Assembly (NCBI GenBank): GCA_041399155.1
Contig: JAWKTI010000007.1
Coordinates: forward strand, 1 to 64,000
Source: Zavarzinella sp.
GTDB lineage: Bacteria; Planctomycetota; Planctomycetia; Gemmatales; Gemmataceae
DNA length: 64,000 nt
Direction: 5' to 3'
Shown here: positions 15,915 through 27,780 of the stretch, in pieces
Layout: every line of letters starts with the position of its first letter
Position numbering within the stretch: position 1 is the stretch's first letter
Notes under the pieces: model-generated
Told to the model about the DNA's origin: nothing
What the model saw: the letters and a program-made list of their open reading frames with translations, nothing else
The model's database searches: none
Translations under genes and position numbers: made by a program

Positions 15915-18900
15915 TTACTGTGCGTGGTTCTGCTCGTTTTCCCCACCTGCAGGCTGAGTGGGGTGGGAATACCCGGTGATCTCGCCGATCCGTTCAATGA
16001 CGTAATAGAAGATCGGTGTCAGGAAGATGCCGAAGATTGTTACGCCTAGCATTCCGGCGAACACCGTAACTCCCAGAATTGCACGCATTTCGGAACCGGC
16101 CCCCTCTGCCATCACCAGTGGAATCACCCCCAGGATGAATGCAAACGATGTCATCAGGATGGGGCGTAAGCGCATCCGACAGGCTTCCACCGCAGCATCG
16201 AAGGCACTCAGGCCATGCTCGCGGCGTTCCTTGGCAAACTCCACAATCAGAATCGCGTTTTTGCTGGCCAGCCCCACCAGCACCACAAATCCAATCTGCA
16301 CAAAGATATTCATGTCAGATTTCACCACCACAACGCCCGTGATGGCACACAGCAGGCACATCGGCACCACCAGAATCACCGCAAATGGCAGCCGTAAACT
16401 CTCATATTGTGCGGCAAGCAGCAGATAAACCAGCACCACGGAAATGGCAAAGACAATCAGGGCGGTGTTTCCTGCCAGAATTTGCAGCAGGGTCAGCTCC
16501 GTCCACTGAATTTCCATCCCCTGTGGGAGGGTTTGTTCCGCAGCACCTTCCACGGTGGCAATCATTTCGCCGGAACTGAGGCCAGGTACGGTGGCACCAT
16601 TGATGGCAGCGGCGTTCACCCCATTGTACCTTGTGACCATCACCGGCCCGCCGATCGGCTGAATATTAACCAAACTGGACAGTGGGACCATTTTGCCTTG
16701 GGAATTCCGCACCTTGAGCTGGCCCACCTGTTCCGGTCGCAGACGTTTTTCGGCATCGGCCTGCAGATTGACCTGCCAGGTGCGGCCGAACTGATTAAAA
16801 TCGTTCACATAATAGCCACCCAGATACACCTGTAAGGTCATAAACACATCGGAAAGCGGCACCCCAAGCGACTTGCATTTGGTGCGGTCTACATCCACAA
16901 ACAGTTGAGGAGTATTGGTCCGCAGTGGGCTGGACATTCCCAGAATCCCGGGGTCCTGCATTCCAGCGAAAGACAATGCCTCGGCAGCACCCTGCAATGC
17001 GGGCAGCCCCTGGTCGGCACGGTCACGCACCATCACTTTGAAACCACCGGCACTGCCCACCCCGTCGACTGGTGGGGCACCAAAAACGCCCACCACCGCA
17101 CCTTCGATGTTGCGAAAACAAGCAACTCGCAGTTTTTGTGCGATCGCATCCGCACTCAGGTCGGGCCGATTTCGGTGGTGGAAATCATCCAGGATAACGA
17201 AAAAGGTGGCGAAATTGGAACCGTTCGCACTTTGTAATACCGAAAAACCCGGAATACTGATCGTGTGGGTGATTCCTTCAATACCCGGATATTTTTCAGG
17301 ATTATTCTTGTCCCCACGGGCAATTCTGTCCACTTCGCTGGCAATCAGCTTGGTGCGTTCCAGCGAGGCAGCGTCGGGCAATTGAATATTCACCAGCAGA
17401 TAGCCCTTATCCTGCACCGGAACAAAGCCAACTGGGGTGCTGGTTAAGCCTCGATAGGTCAGGAAGAGCAACGTGGTATACACCAACAGCCCGATCAGGA
17501 ACAACCGCAACAACCATTTCACCACCCACGCATAGCCGTGAGTACCACGATCGAACAGGGCATTAAAAAGCTGGAAAAATTTGCCGAATACCAGCCGCAC
17601 CAGCCGACTCAGGGGGTCTTTCTGTTCCGATTTGTGCTTCAAAAGCAAACTGCACAGTGCGGGACTCAGGGTCAGCGAGTTTACCGCGGAGAAAAAGGTA
17701 GAAACTGCAATCGTGGCGGCAAACTGTTGGAAAAACTGGCCCGTAATACCCGAAATGAACAAGCATGGGATAAATACCGCCATCAGAACAAGCGAAATAG
17801 CCACAATGGGGCCAGCTACCTCATCCATCGCCCGTCTGGTAGCCTCTTTCGGCGACATCCCATGTTCAATGTGGTGCTCTACCGCTTCTACCACCACAAT
17901 GGCATCATCCACCACAATCCCGATGGCAAGCACCAACCCTAATAATGAGAGATTATTCAGACTGAATCCCAATCCCGCCATCACGGCGAAGGTGCCGATA
18001 ATCGCCACCGGCACCGCAATCAGTGGGATCAGGGTAGCCCGCCAGGTCTGCAGGAAAACCAGCACCACAATCCCCACCAGAATAATGGCATCCCGCAGGG
18101 CGTGGACCACCTCGGCAATCGATTCTTCCACAAACGGGGTGGTGTCGTACACAATGGAATATTTCACGCCATCTGGAAAATTTTCCTGCAATTCTTCCAT
18201 GCGTGCCTTCAGCAATTCGGCCGTGGTGAGTGCGTTCGAGCCAGGTTGCTGGTAGATGGCCAGCCCCACCGATGGGCTGCCATCCAGAAAACAACTGGTA
18301 TCTTCGTTTTTGGCACCCAGTTCAATGAAGCCAATCGTGCGTTGATTGCCGCTGGCATCGGTAATTTCGCGTTGGGGCGAGACAACATCGCGGAGGCGGG
18401 TTACCTGCCCATCGCTGCCGGTGGCAATAATGATATTGCCGAACTGTTCCGGAGTTTGCAACCGCCCCAGAGTACTTAACGTATACTGAAATGCTTGTCC
18501 TTTCGGTACTGGTGGGCGGCCGAGTGAACCTGCAGCCACCTGCACGTTCTGTTCCTTCAGGGCATTAGAAATATCAACAACCGTCAGATTCCTGGAAGCC
18601 ACTTTTTCCGGATCCAGCCAGACCCGCATCGAATAATCCTGTTGGCCGAACATCGAAACGTCGCCCACACCCGCAATCTGTTTCAGTTCATCCTGAATAT
18701 TGATCGTGGCATAATTGCTTAAATAGAGCTGATCTTTCGATTGATCCGGCGAAAACAGATTCACCACCAGCAAAATACTTGGGGATCGTTTCTTGACACT
18801 GACCCCCGTCTGTTTCACCACATCTGGCAGGCTGGGCAGGGCAAGATTCACGCGATTCTGCACCTGCACCTGGGCATCATCCAGATTGGTGCCCAGATCA

Positions 18901-19190
18901 AAGGTGACGGTAAGCGTATAGGTGCCATCGTTGGTGCTTTGCGAAGACATGTACAGCATGTTCTCCACACCAGTAACCTGCTGCTCAATGGGGGAGGCGA
19001 TGGTTTCTGCCACCACCTTCGCATTGGCACCAGGATAGATGCAGGTCACCTGCACGGTGGGTGGGGCGATTTCCGGATATTGTGCAATTGGCAGGGCGGG
19101 CAAGGCGATCCCACCAATCAGCACAATGACAATCGAAATTACCCCGGCGAAGATCGGTCGATCAATAAAAAACTTCGAAAACCCGGACAT
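15915..19190 (-). CDS. RND multidrug efflux pump, HAE1 family (AcrB/MexB-like)
   Basis: Inner-membrane proton-driven efflux transporter of 1091 residues, the expected size for the hydrophobe/amphiphile RND class. Seen: FSKFFIDRPIFAGVISIVIV at the start (first helix), the family signature IAQYPEIAPPTVQV, the porter region GANAKVVAETIASPIEQQV, the central helices with VVDDAIVVVEAVEHHIEHG containing the Asp pair of the proton relay, the second-half signatures GFVPVQDKGYLLVNIQLPDA and the C-terminal helices with ASKNAILIVEFAKERREHG. It lies 42 bases behind the periplasmic adaptor gene, forming a pump operon. No outer membrane channel gene is in this operon, so a TolC-type partner would have to come from elsewhere. 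Confidence 0.97.
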   Translation of the reverse strand: MSGFSKFFIDRPIFAGVISIVIVLIGGIALPALPIAQYPEIAPPTVQVTCIYPGANAKVVAETIASPIEQQVTGVENMLYMSSQSTNDGTYTLTVTFDLGTNLDDAQVQVQNRVNLALPSLPDVVKQTGVSVKKRSPSILLVVNLFSPDQSKDQLYLSNYATINIQDELKQIAGVGDVSMFGQQDYSMRVWLDPEKVASRNLTVVDISNALKEQNVQVAAGSLGRPPVPKGQAFQYTLSTLGRLQTPEQFGNIIIATGSDGQVTRLRDVVSPQREITDASGNQRTIGFIELGAKNEDTSCFLDGSPSVGLAIYQQPGSNALTTAELLKARMEELQENFPDGVKYSIVYDTTPFVEESIAEVVHALRDAIILVGIVVLVFLQTWRATLIPLIAVPVAIIGTFAVMAGLGFSLNNLSLLGLVLAIGIVVDDAIVVVEAVEHHIEHGMSPKEATRRAMDEVAGPIVAISLVLMAVFIPCLFISGITGQFFQQFAATIAVSTFFSAVNSLTLSPALCSLLLKHKSEQKDPLSRLVRLVFGKFFQLFNALFDRGTHGYAWVVKWLLRLFLIGLLVYTTLLFLTYRGLTSTPVGFVPVQDKGYLLVNIQLPDAASLERTKLIASEVDRIARGDKNNPEKYPGIEGITHTISIPGFSVLQSANGSNFATFFVILDDFHHRNRPDLSADAIAQKLRVACFRNIEGAVVGVFGAPPVDGVGSAGGFKVMVRDRADQGLPALQGAAEALSFAGMQDPGILGMSSPLRTNTPQLFVDVDRTKCKSLGVPLSDVFMTLQVYLGGYYVNDFNQFGRTWQVNLQADAEKRLRPEQVGQLKVRNSQGKMVPLSSLVNIQPIGGPVMVTRYNGVNAAAINGATVPGLSSGEMIATVEGAAEQTLPQGMEIQWTELTLLQILAGNTALIVFAISVVLVYLLLAAQYESLRLPFAVILVVPMCLLCAITGVVVVKSDMNIFVQIGFVVLVGLASKNAILIVEFAKERREHGLSAFDAAVEACRMRLRPILMTSFAFILGVIPLVMAEGAGSEMRAILGVTVFAGMLGVTIFGIFLTPIFYYVIERIGEITGYSHPTQPAGGENEQNHAQ

Positions 19191-19232
19191 GAAGGCTCCT
19201 GATTCGCTCGAATGAGGCTTGGGAGATTAGGG

Positions 19233-20411
19233 TTATTTGCTGCTAGGTTCTACCACCAGACCGGGGCGAACACGTTGTAAGCCATTGATGACCACCTTGT
19301 CATTCACTGTTAATGGCCGCTTCGCCGAACCATTAACCTGGATCGATTCAATGACCCGCATGTCACCATCCTGAATCCCCAGTTGCACATTGACGCGAAC
19401 GGCTTTGTTTTCGTCGCCGATCAAGTAAATGAATTTGGTGCTCTGATCCGAACCGATGGCCGATTCAGGGATGAGTACCGCCGATTGTGGGGCACCAATT
19501 GGTATCCGAACACGAGCGTACATCCCCGGCGTCAGCACTCGGCCTTTCAAACCGTCTTTCGGATTCGCAAACTCTGCTTTGAAACGGATCGTTCCCGTAG
19601 TAGGGTCGACCTGATTATCAATGAACTGTACTTTCCCGGTCATCGGATATTCATTTTCATCAATGGCCAAGCCAAGCTGCACAGTAATTTCATTATGTTC
19701 TTTTGGTGTTAATTTGCCAGAACGAATTGCCGCCTGCAGCCGCTGGAGGGTGTTTTCATCCATATCGAATGCGACATGAATGGGATCTACTGAGAGAATT
19801 GTGGTCAAGAGGGTGGTGTTACCTGCCCCACCCATGACAAGGTTCCCTTTGGTAACCAGTTTGTCGCCAATCCGCCCATTAATCGGACTGTTGATTTTGG
19901 CATATTTGATATTCAGTTTTGCATCTTCAATTTTCGCCTTGGTCACTTCCAGATTCGCCGCCGTTTCATTTTTATCGCCCAGCGATTTCTCGAATTCATT
20001 AATGGAAACAGCCCCTGTTTTGCGACCTGGCTCCATTCGGGCGACTTCATCGGTTAATCGCTTCAGGCGAGTCTGAAGCACTCCCGCTTCTGCTTCCATC
20101 TGAGACAGGGCAACATTGAATGGTTCGGGATCAATTTCAAATAACAGCTTGTTTTCCGTCACTTCGGTGCCAGCATCAAAGTAAATCTCTTTCAAATAGC
20201 CAGTAACTTTGGCACGGATTTCTACTTTCTGGATTGCTTCCGTTCTGCCAGTAAAGTATTCGTACTGGGTTACTTCTTTCAAAATCGGTGCCGCAACAGT
20301 CACAATCGGGGGTGGGAGTTCCGCTTTCGGTTTTTTCGTTTCACTGCAACTGCATATCAGCGAGATGAATGTGATGAAGGGCAACACGCCCACAATTCTG
20401 GCAGACATCAT
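19233..20411 (-). CDS. RND efflux periplasmic adaptor (membrane fusion protein)
   Basis: Lipid-anchored adaptor of 392 residues linking the RND pump to an outer membrane channel. Seen: a signal with a lipobox ending LICSC, the N-terminal beta-barrel/lipoyl half (VEIRAKVTGYLKEIYFDAGTEV), a helical hairpin (QMEAEAGVLQTRLKRLTDEVARME), the second lipoyl half (INSPINGRIGDKLVTKGNLV), and a C-terminal membrane-proximal domain (LTPGMYARVRIPIG; LIPESAIGSDQ). It is first in the pump operon, 42 bases ahead of the transporter. The promoter should lie in the 200 bases right of 20411; none was convincing. Confidence 0.93.
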   Translation of the reverse strand: MMSARIVGVLPFITFISLICSCSETKKPKAELPPPIVTVAAPILKEVTQYEYFTGRTEAIQKVEIRAKVTGYLKEIYFDAGTEVTENKLLFEIDPEPFNVALSQMEAEAGVLQTRLKRLTDEVARMEPGRKTGAVSINEFEKSLGDKNETAANLEVTKAKIEDAKLNIKYAKINSPINGRIGDKLVTKGNLVMGGAGNTTLLTTILSVDPIHVAFDMDENTLQRLQAAIRSGKLTPKEHNEITVQLGLAIDENEYPMTGKVQFIDNQVDPTTGTIRFKAEFANPKDGLKGRVLTPGMYARVRIPIGAPQSAVLIPESAIGSDQSTKFIYLIGDENKAVRVNVQLGIQDGDMRVIESIQVNGSAKRPLTVNDKVVINGLQRVRPGLVVEPSSK

Positions 20412-20658
20412 TGATCTGAACCCCCGGACATATCTGATTGGCAGAAATGATCTTACAAGTTAGTTTTTATCAACTGAAAGCGAATGTCGAGAAAAAAATC
20501 AGTACAAGTTCCAAACAATTGAAAACGGTTCAATCTGGCAGGATGGACGCAATGGGTGGTTGCGATTGCCAGGTTCCGCATCATAGGACCAGGGGTCAGA
20601 GAACTGGCACGATCAGGTACAGAAAAAATCAGGTGGTGAAAAGTTGCGAAGTGCGCGT

Positions 20659-20688
20659 AAAAAAAGCCCGTGGTATAAACCACGGGCT
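20659..20688 (-). terminator. Rho-independent terminator of the rRNA operon
   Basis: On the minus strand a perfect 9-bp stem (AGCCCGTGG / CCACGGGCT) with a six-base loop is followed by seven T residues. It starts about 12 bases after the 5S rRNA 3' end and closes the 23S-5S transcript. Confidence 0.9.
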
Positions 20689-20699
20689 CAAATATAAAA

Positions 20700-20810
20700 C
20701 CCGGCAATGACCTATTTTCGCGCTGAAAGCACTATCATCGGCCCCAGATGCTTAACGGCCGTGTTCGGAATGGGAACGGGTGTGACCATCAGGGTATACT
20801 CACCGGGAAT
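20700..20810 (-). rRNA. rrf: 5S ribosomal RNA
   Basis: Recognised from the conserved 5S core on the plus strand, reading GTGTTCGGAATGGGAACGGG (the complement of the loop B/C and helix III region), with the CCCGGTGA 5' end and CATTGCCGGG 3' end that pair as helix I. About 110 bases. It lies some 80 bases behind the 23S gene and directly before a strong terminator. End positions are judged by helix I pairing and could be off by a few bases. Confidence 0.9.
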
Positions 20811-20876
20811 ACGCAAAGGCTTGGTACAATAAAGTAAGGGTTAATAGTTAAACGATTTTATGAGCCACTAAACTTT

Positions 20877-23650
<2,774 letters not shown>

Positions 23651-23662
<12 letters not shown>

Positions 23663-24158
23663 TTAGTCCACACTTTGATATTCGCATATCATCATGTTTT
23701 CCTTGATTCCAAGACTGCCAAATCTAGCCTGATGTGCATTACGCATCAGGTAAATTAACGATCTTTTCGTTCGCTCAATTCTAAAGGCTCTAAAATCTTT
23801 CAAATCTTGCTATATCCACTAACCGGTGCTTTTTATTTGCTGTTGCCAGCAAACTTTGAGCATCAGTCGTTTGGATGCAACTTATACCCTTACCTAATTG
23901 TCAAAGAACTATACTCTAACCTAACCAGTTCCACTTTCGCGAATCTATTTAAGCCAGAGCCACCCAAGCCTTATACTTCGGTGTTTTCTTCACTTTTTGA
24001 GTTTCTGATGAAGAAACTCATTCAGCGAGAGAAAATATCTTATAACCAGTTTCCTAGTTGGCCACTTTATTTTTATTATTTTTTCGTCTTTTTTTTTTTC
24101 GCGATTCATTCGGTGATGTTGCACTGCTTCCAATCTATTTATATGGTTGGAAGCTGAA
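23651..24158. other. tRNA-Ala to 23S spacer
   Basis: A 508-base transcribed spacer between tRNA-Ala and 23S rRNA on the minus strand, AT-rich near tRNA-Ala. It contains one arm of the 23S processing stem and a short hairpin near 23730-23752 (CCTGATG / CATCAGG arms). No further tRNA or gene was found. Confidence 0.6.
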
Positions 24159-24231
24159 TGGAGATGAGGGGGATTGAACCCCTGGCCTCCTGAATGCAAA
24201 TCAGGCGCTCTCCCAGCTGAGCTACATCCCC
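24159..24231 (-). tRNA. tRNA-Ala (anticodon TGC)
   Basis: 73-base cloverleaf read on the minus strand: acceptor GGGGATG pairing with CATCTCC, D-arm GCTC-AGCTGGGA-GAGC, anticodon stem CTGAT with loop TTTGCAT-type giving anticodon TGC, and T-arm CAGGGGTTCAATCCCC-like. Discriminator base A. The CCA end is not encoded. It lies between tRNA-Ile and 23S rRNA. Confidence 0.95.
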
Positions 24232-24352
24232 GTTGTGTCATCGCGGTACTACAGAAGCTTTCACTTCCGAAGACTTTCGCCACTCTAGGTCTGGTCAATA
24301 TTTCAAAGAACTACACAACATATTGTTGTGGGTGTTTACCACCATTTTTTCC

Positions 24353-24426
24353 TGGGCATACCTGGATTCGAACCAGGGACCTCAGCTTTATCAGAGCTGC
24401 GCTCTAGCCAACTGAGCTATATGCCC
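24353..24426 (-). tRNA. tRNA-Ile (anticodon GAT)
   Basis: 74-base cloverleaf on the minus strand: acceptor GGGCATA with TATGCCC, D-arm GCTC-AGTTGGCTA-GAGC, anticodon stem/loop GCTCT-GAT-AAAGC region giving anticodon GAT, and T-arm CCTGGTTCGAATCCAGG. Discriminator A, CCA not encoded. It is the first gene of the tRNA-Ile, tRNA-Ala, 23S, 5S unit. Confidence 0.95.
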
Positions 24427-24448
24427 AATTCAAACGTTAGAGAAGTTA

Positions 24449-24477
24449 ATTATCGTCCAACGTCCGACAGTACTTTA
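24449..24477 (-). promoter_or_regulatory. Possible promoter of the tRNA/rRNA unit
   Basis: Minus strand TAAAGT, 17 bases, GATAAT, ending about 22 bases before tRNA-Ile. The -10 is good, the -35 is weak; an rRNA promoter could instead be the stronger one further upstream (24698-24726). Confidence 0.25.
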
Positions 24478-24541
24478 ACAATTTGGCTATTTTTTCACTA
24501 CTTTTCTAGCACTCCACCTACTTTTCCGCAATTCAGTCGAC

Positions 24542-24570
24542 AAAAAAAGCCAAACCCAGTTGGTTTGGCT
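24542..24570 (-). terminator. Intrinsic terminator upstream of the rRNA unit
   Basis: Minus strand stem AGCCAAACC / GGTTTGGCT (9 bp, perfect), loop of five, followed by a run of seven T. No minus-strand protein gene lies upstream for it to end, so it either closes a short RNA started near 24691 or acts as an attenuator in the rRNA leader. Confidence 0.75.
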
Positions 24571-24691
24571 CTTCGCTTAACGCGACTGTTAGGAAGAGCT
24601 ATATTGGTGGGATGTTTCGAATCATCGTGTTACCAAACCATTACAATTGTTTCATACGGTGCGACAAAGTCACTTCATCGCTACCCTTGTA
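24542..24691 (-). ncRNA. Possible ~150-nt small RNA or rRNA leader
   Basis: Inferred from a sigma70-like promoter at 24698-24726 and the intrinsic terminator ending at 24542, both on the minus strand, with no coding frame between. No known RNA family was recognised. Confidence 0.3.
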
Positions 24692-24697
24692 TGACGA

Positions 24698-24726
24698 ATG
24701 TTATCGTAAAAAGGTTCGCCTGACAA
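24698..24726 (-). promoter_or_regulatory. Sigma70-like promoter
   Basis: Minus strand TTGTCA, 17-base spacer, TAACAT. Predicted start near 24691, about 120 bases before the intrinsic terminator and 265 bases before tRNA-Ile. Confidence 0.45.
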
Positions 24727-24818
24727 GCACTCCCGAAAATAAATTCCTAAAATTACTTCAGTTGCCTGCACGCCGTTCGTCCCTAACTATCCTTCAAATA
24801 AGCATTTAGCAGCAAAAT

Positions 24819-25697
24819 ATGAACCCTTCAGAAACTTATCTTTCCCCCGGAAAAAAACTTCGAATCTGTTGGGAACAGGCACCAGTTGTTATTCCAGGAG
24901 TCTTCAATCCCCTGGTGGCACGCATGGCAGAACAGCTCGGCTTCCGTGCCATTTATCTCTCTGGTGGGGCACTTTCTGCCGGCACCGGCGTTCCCGATGT
25001 GGGTCTGTTATCCCTTACTGATTTCGTTACAGAAGCCAGTAAAATTACCCAGATTACCCATCTTCCCTTATTATGCGATGCGGACACTGGTTTTGGCGAT
25101 GTTTTGAATGTGGAACGCACAGTCCACCTGATGATCCGTGCGGGGGTTGCCGGCATTCACCTCGAAGATCAGGAGATGCCCAAACGGTGCGGCCACCTCT
25201 CCGGCAAATCGCTGGTGGCACCTCAGGCGATGGCAGCCAAAGTGAAGGCGGCAGCGCAAAGTCGCACCGACAAAGAGTTTGTGATTATTGCCCGCACCGA
25301 TGCCCGTGGGGTCAATGGTTTTGACGATGCTGTCGCACGGGCAAATTTGTATCTCGAAGCCGGTGCAGATGCCATTTTTCCGGAAGCACTTGCTTCTAAA
25401 GAAGAATTTGCAGAATTTTCGCGTCGGGTGCAGGCACCCTTGTTGGCAAATATGACCGAATTCGGCAAAAGTCCGCTATTAACCCAGCAGGAACTGGCCG
25501 ACCTGGGATACAAAATGGTTCTTTACCCCCTGTCTGCGTTCCGCGTCGCCATGCGTGCCGCAGAGACCGCACTGCAGGCAATTTTCCGCGATGGACACCA
25601 GAAAAATCTGCTTCCCACGATGCAGACGCGGGCAGAATTGTACGATTTGCTGCAATATTCCGACTTTGAAGCACGGGACCGCCACTATTTTGAATGA
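24819..25697 (+). CDS. prpB: Methylisocitrate lyase
   Basis: Isocitrate lyase-superfamily enzyme of 292 residues that splits 2-methylisocitrate into pyruvate and succinate in the methylcitrate cycle of propionate breakdown. Seen: LPLLCDADTGFGDVLNVERT (metal-binding Asp region), EDQEMPKRCGHLSGKSLV containing the K-R-C-G-H catalytic loop with its cysteine, IIARTDARGVNGFDDAVARA and ADAIFPEALAS. The length and the K-R-C-G-H form point to methylisocitrate lyase rather than the longer isocitrate lyase. It lies about 180 bases ahead of the citrate synthase-like gene, supporting a prp role. No clear ribosome site precedes the ATG. prpD is not nearby. Confidence 0.92.
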   Translation: MNPSETYLSPGKKLRICWEQAPVVIPGVFNPLVARMAEQLGFRAIYLSGGALSAGTGVPDVGLLSLTDFVTEASKITQITHLPLLCDADTGFGDVLNVERTVHLMIRAGVAGIHLEDQEMPKRCGHLSGKSLVAPQAMAAKVKAAAQSRTDKEFVIIARTDARGVNGFDDAVARANLYLEAGADAIFPEALASKEEFAEFSRRVQAPLLANMTEFGKSPLLTQQELADLGYKMVLYPLSAFRVAMRAAETALQAIFRDGHQKNLLPTMQTRAELYDLLQYSDFEARDRHYFE

Positions 25698-25736
25698 ACA
25701 TTCTTTCACATTTTCATTAACTTTGCATTAAGAATA

Positions 25737-25765
25737 TTGCAATTAAGTTTGTGATTACATAAAAT
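25737..25765 (+). promoter_or_regulatory. Sigma70-like promoter before prpC
   Basis: TTGCAA, 17-base spacer, TAAAAT in the AT-rich gap between prpB and prpC, start predicted near 25772, about 105 bases ahead of prpC. It would allow prpC to be transcribed apart from prpB. Confidence 0.4.
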
Positions 25766-25876
25766 ACTTACATGTCATCTATCTGCCGATTCCGGCTGTC
25801 TGGAATGCTTTTTCCTAGCACCATCGTGGGATATCGTGCATAATTTCGTCGAACGATTGCTTTTAAGGGATGCAGA

Positions 25877-27004
25877 ATGAACCACAACGAAGAAAAACCT
25901 GCCTATTCGCCAGGCCTGGAAGGGATTATTGCGGGCGAAACGGCAATCAGCACGTTGGAAGGTGGCCTGCAATACCGTGGCTATCCTGTGCAGGAGCTGG
26001 CAGAACATTGCTCGTTCGATCAGGTGGCGTATCTGTTGCTGAATGGGGAATTGCCCACAGAAAAAGAGCTGGAAACCTTTCAATCGCGGGTGGCAATGGC
26101 TCGCCGATTGCCCAATCCGTTGAAAGATCTGCTGCAGGCACTACCCAACTGGACCCCACCTCTGGATGCGTTACGCACATCGGTGAGCGTGATGGCCCAC
26201 TTCGACCAGGATCTGGAAGAAACCGACCACAGTGGAAACATGCGAAAGGCAGAACGGTTATATGCCCAGCTTCCAGTGGCGGTGGCCGATTATTTTCGTT
26301 TTCATCGTGGGCAGGCAGCCATTTTTGCCCTCACCGAACTGCCCCATTCGGCGAATTTCCTCTACATGCTGACGGGTGAAATGGCCCCACCGGAGCATGT
26401 GAAGGCATTTGACGTATCGATGATTTTGTATGCAGAGCACGAATTTAATGCATCTACCTTTGCCGCACGGACGATTGTCAGCACCGAATCGGATCTGCAT
26501 TCCGCGGTTTGCGGGGCAATTGGTGCCCTGAAAGGCCGCCTGCACGGGGGTGCCAATGAGCACGTGATGCCGATTCTGCAGGAAATTGCCACCTTGGACA
26601 ACGCCGAAAAGTGGGTCAAGGAAAAACTGGCCAAAAAAGAGCGGATCATGGGTTTTGGCCACCGCGTCTACAAACAGGGCGATGTGCGTGCGGGAATTTT
26701 GAAGAAATACGCCCACGAAGCGGCAGTGGCGACTGGCAATCTACAATGGGAAGAGATCGCCGAAGTGGTGGAACGGGTGATGGCCGAAGAAAAGAACATG
26801 TACCCCAACCTCGACTGGCCTGCGGGCCGACTGTACCACACACTGGGTCTGGATGTGTCGATTTATACCCCACTGTTTGCGTTGGCCCGCGTTGTTGGCT
26901 GGTGTGCCCACGCGATCGAGCAGTTAGAGCACAACCGCCTGATCCGCCCACGCTCGCTGTATACCGGCCCCACGACACGACAGGTCCCACTGGCGGGGGA
27001 GTAA
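25877..27004 (+). CDS. prpC: 2-Methylcitrate synthase / citrate synthase family
   Basis: Citrate synthase-fold enzyme of 375 residues joining an acyl-CoA with oxaloacetate. Seen: GLEGIIAGETAISTLEGGL and LQYRGYPVQELAEHCSFDQV at the N-terminus, the first catalytic histidine in LKGRLHGGANEHV, the second in MGFGHRVYK, and the catalytic aspartate in MYPNLDWPAGRLYHTLG, with GPTTR near the C-terminus. Short bacterial type. Placement behind prpB makes 2-methylcitrate synthase (propionyl-CoA substrate) more likely than the citric acid cycle enzyme, but sequence alone does not settle it. AAGGG lies about 10 bases before the ATG. Confidence 0.88.
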   Translation: MNHNEEKPAYSPGLEGIIAGETAISTLEGGLQYRGYPVQELAEHCSFDQVAYLLLNGELPTEKELETFQSRVAMARRLPNPLKDLLQALPNWTPPLDALRTSVSVMAHFDQDLEETDHSGNMRKAERLYAQLPVAVADYFRFHRGQAAIFALTELPHSANFLYMLTGEMAPPEHVKAFDVSMILYAEHEFNASTFAARTIVSTESDLHSAVCGAIGALKGRLHGGANEHVMPILQEIATLDNAEKWVKEKLAKKERIMGFGHRVYKQGDVRAGILKKYAHEAAVATGNLQWEEIAEVVERVMAEEKNMYPNLDWPAGRLYHTLGLDVSIYTPLFALARVVGWCAHAIEQLEHNRLIRPRSLYTGPTTRQVPLAGE

Positions 27005-27063
27005 ACCCGTCTAACTCGCCTGTTGCTACACAACATTACTGCTATGATGTTAGCATGCTGTAG

Positions 27064-27249
27064 GCAGCCTCATACAGTGCAGGTACATTTACTTTCACTT
27101 ACGATGATCCGGGACGGCTCAGTACCCAGGCTGAGCTGTTTGGCAAGCCCTTAACCTACAGCTACAGCGTGTTGGATAACACATCAGTTTTAGTGACAGC
27201 GATTGTGGACTGGGATGTGCTGGGTCAGGTGCTGACTCGCAGTCAGTAG
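27064..27249 (+). pseudogene. Remnant of an RHS/YD-repeat protein
   Basis: A 61-codon stretch open between stop codons, without a start, translates to TFTFTYDDPGRLSTQAELFG, then KPLTYSYSVLDNTSVL and DWDVLGQVLTRSQ. The spacing of Y-D-x-x-G-R-L and T-Y-S-Y-x-x-L-D-N is the hallmark of RHS/YD repeats, which build the shell of large secreted polymorphic toxins. Only about two repeats survive, with stops on both sides, so this is a scar of a larger gene. Confidence 0.7.
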
Positions 27250-27276
27250 GTGTTGTTTAATTGCAGGTGCTGCATT

Positions 27277-27780
27277 ATGTCAACTCGTAAATTTTGTGGA
27301 TGCATCATAGTCCCAATATGCTGTATACTTAGTATGTATGTTGGTTATTTCATTAGTACAGCTTTTCTTGAATATAAATACGGCTATCACGATGAGAATC
27401 TTTCATCCGGTTCTATCGATTATACAGTTGAGATTCAAAAAACCGGAAGCGAATTATATTCTGTCAAGATACACGCATCACATATCAAAAGAGGGGCTTG
27501 GACAGTGTTGTATTGTGATCGTGCTGCACCAAAAAACGTCAGACATACTGCACAGCAAATGCATCTCAGTCGAGAATATGATACAACAATTAACCAAGTG
27601 AGCAAACAAACTGTAATTTGCATTTACTTAACACAGGTTATTCCTGGCAATTCCATTGATGAGTATATTTCAAACGCTCCGCCTCAATTCATTTATGAAG
27701 AACACATTGCACACGTGCTGTTCAACTCAGGTCAACAATGGATCCACACATGTACAATTGATTTATTCGAGCACATTTAA
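27277..27780 (+). CDS. Hypothetical membrane-anchored protein
   Basis: Protein of 167 residues with no recognised family. It starts with a short charged stretch then one hydrophobic segment (FCGCIIVPICCILSMYVGYFIS), so it is probably anchored with the rest outside. The following part is mixed with several Tyr, His and Ile and low GC, unlike the neighbouring metabolic genes. It begins 28 bases after the RHS remnant. In RHS loci small genes directly behind the toxin often encode immunity proteins, so this could be an orphan of that kind; that is inference from position only. An ATG 27 bases earlier (27250 TTG-type) is less likely. Confidence 0.5.
   Translation: MSTRKFCGCIIVPICCILSMYVGYFISTAFLEYKYGYHDENLSSGSIDYTVEIQKTGSELYSVKIHASHIKRGAWTVLYCDRAAPKNVRHTAQQMHLSREYDTTINQVSKQTVICIYLTQVIPGNSIDEYISNAPPQFIYEEHIAHVLFNSGQQWIHTCTIDLFEHI

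Noticed and set aside
24427..24818. A 16S rRNA gene upstream of the tRNA pair
   Set aside because: Only 392 bases with no 16S signature; prpB begins at 24819 on the other strand.
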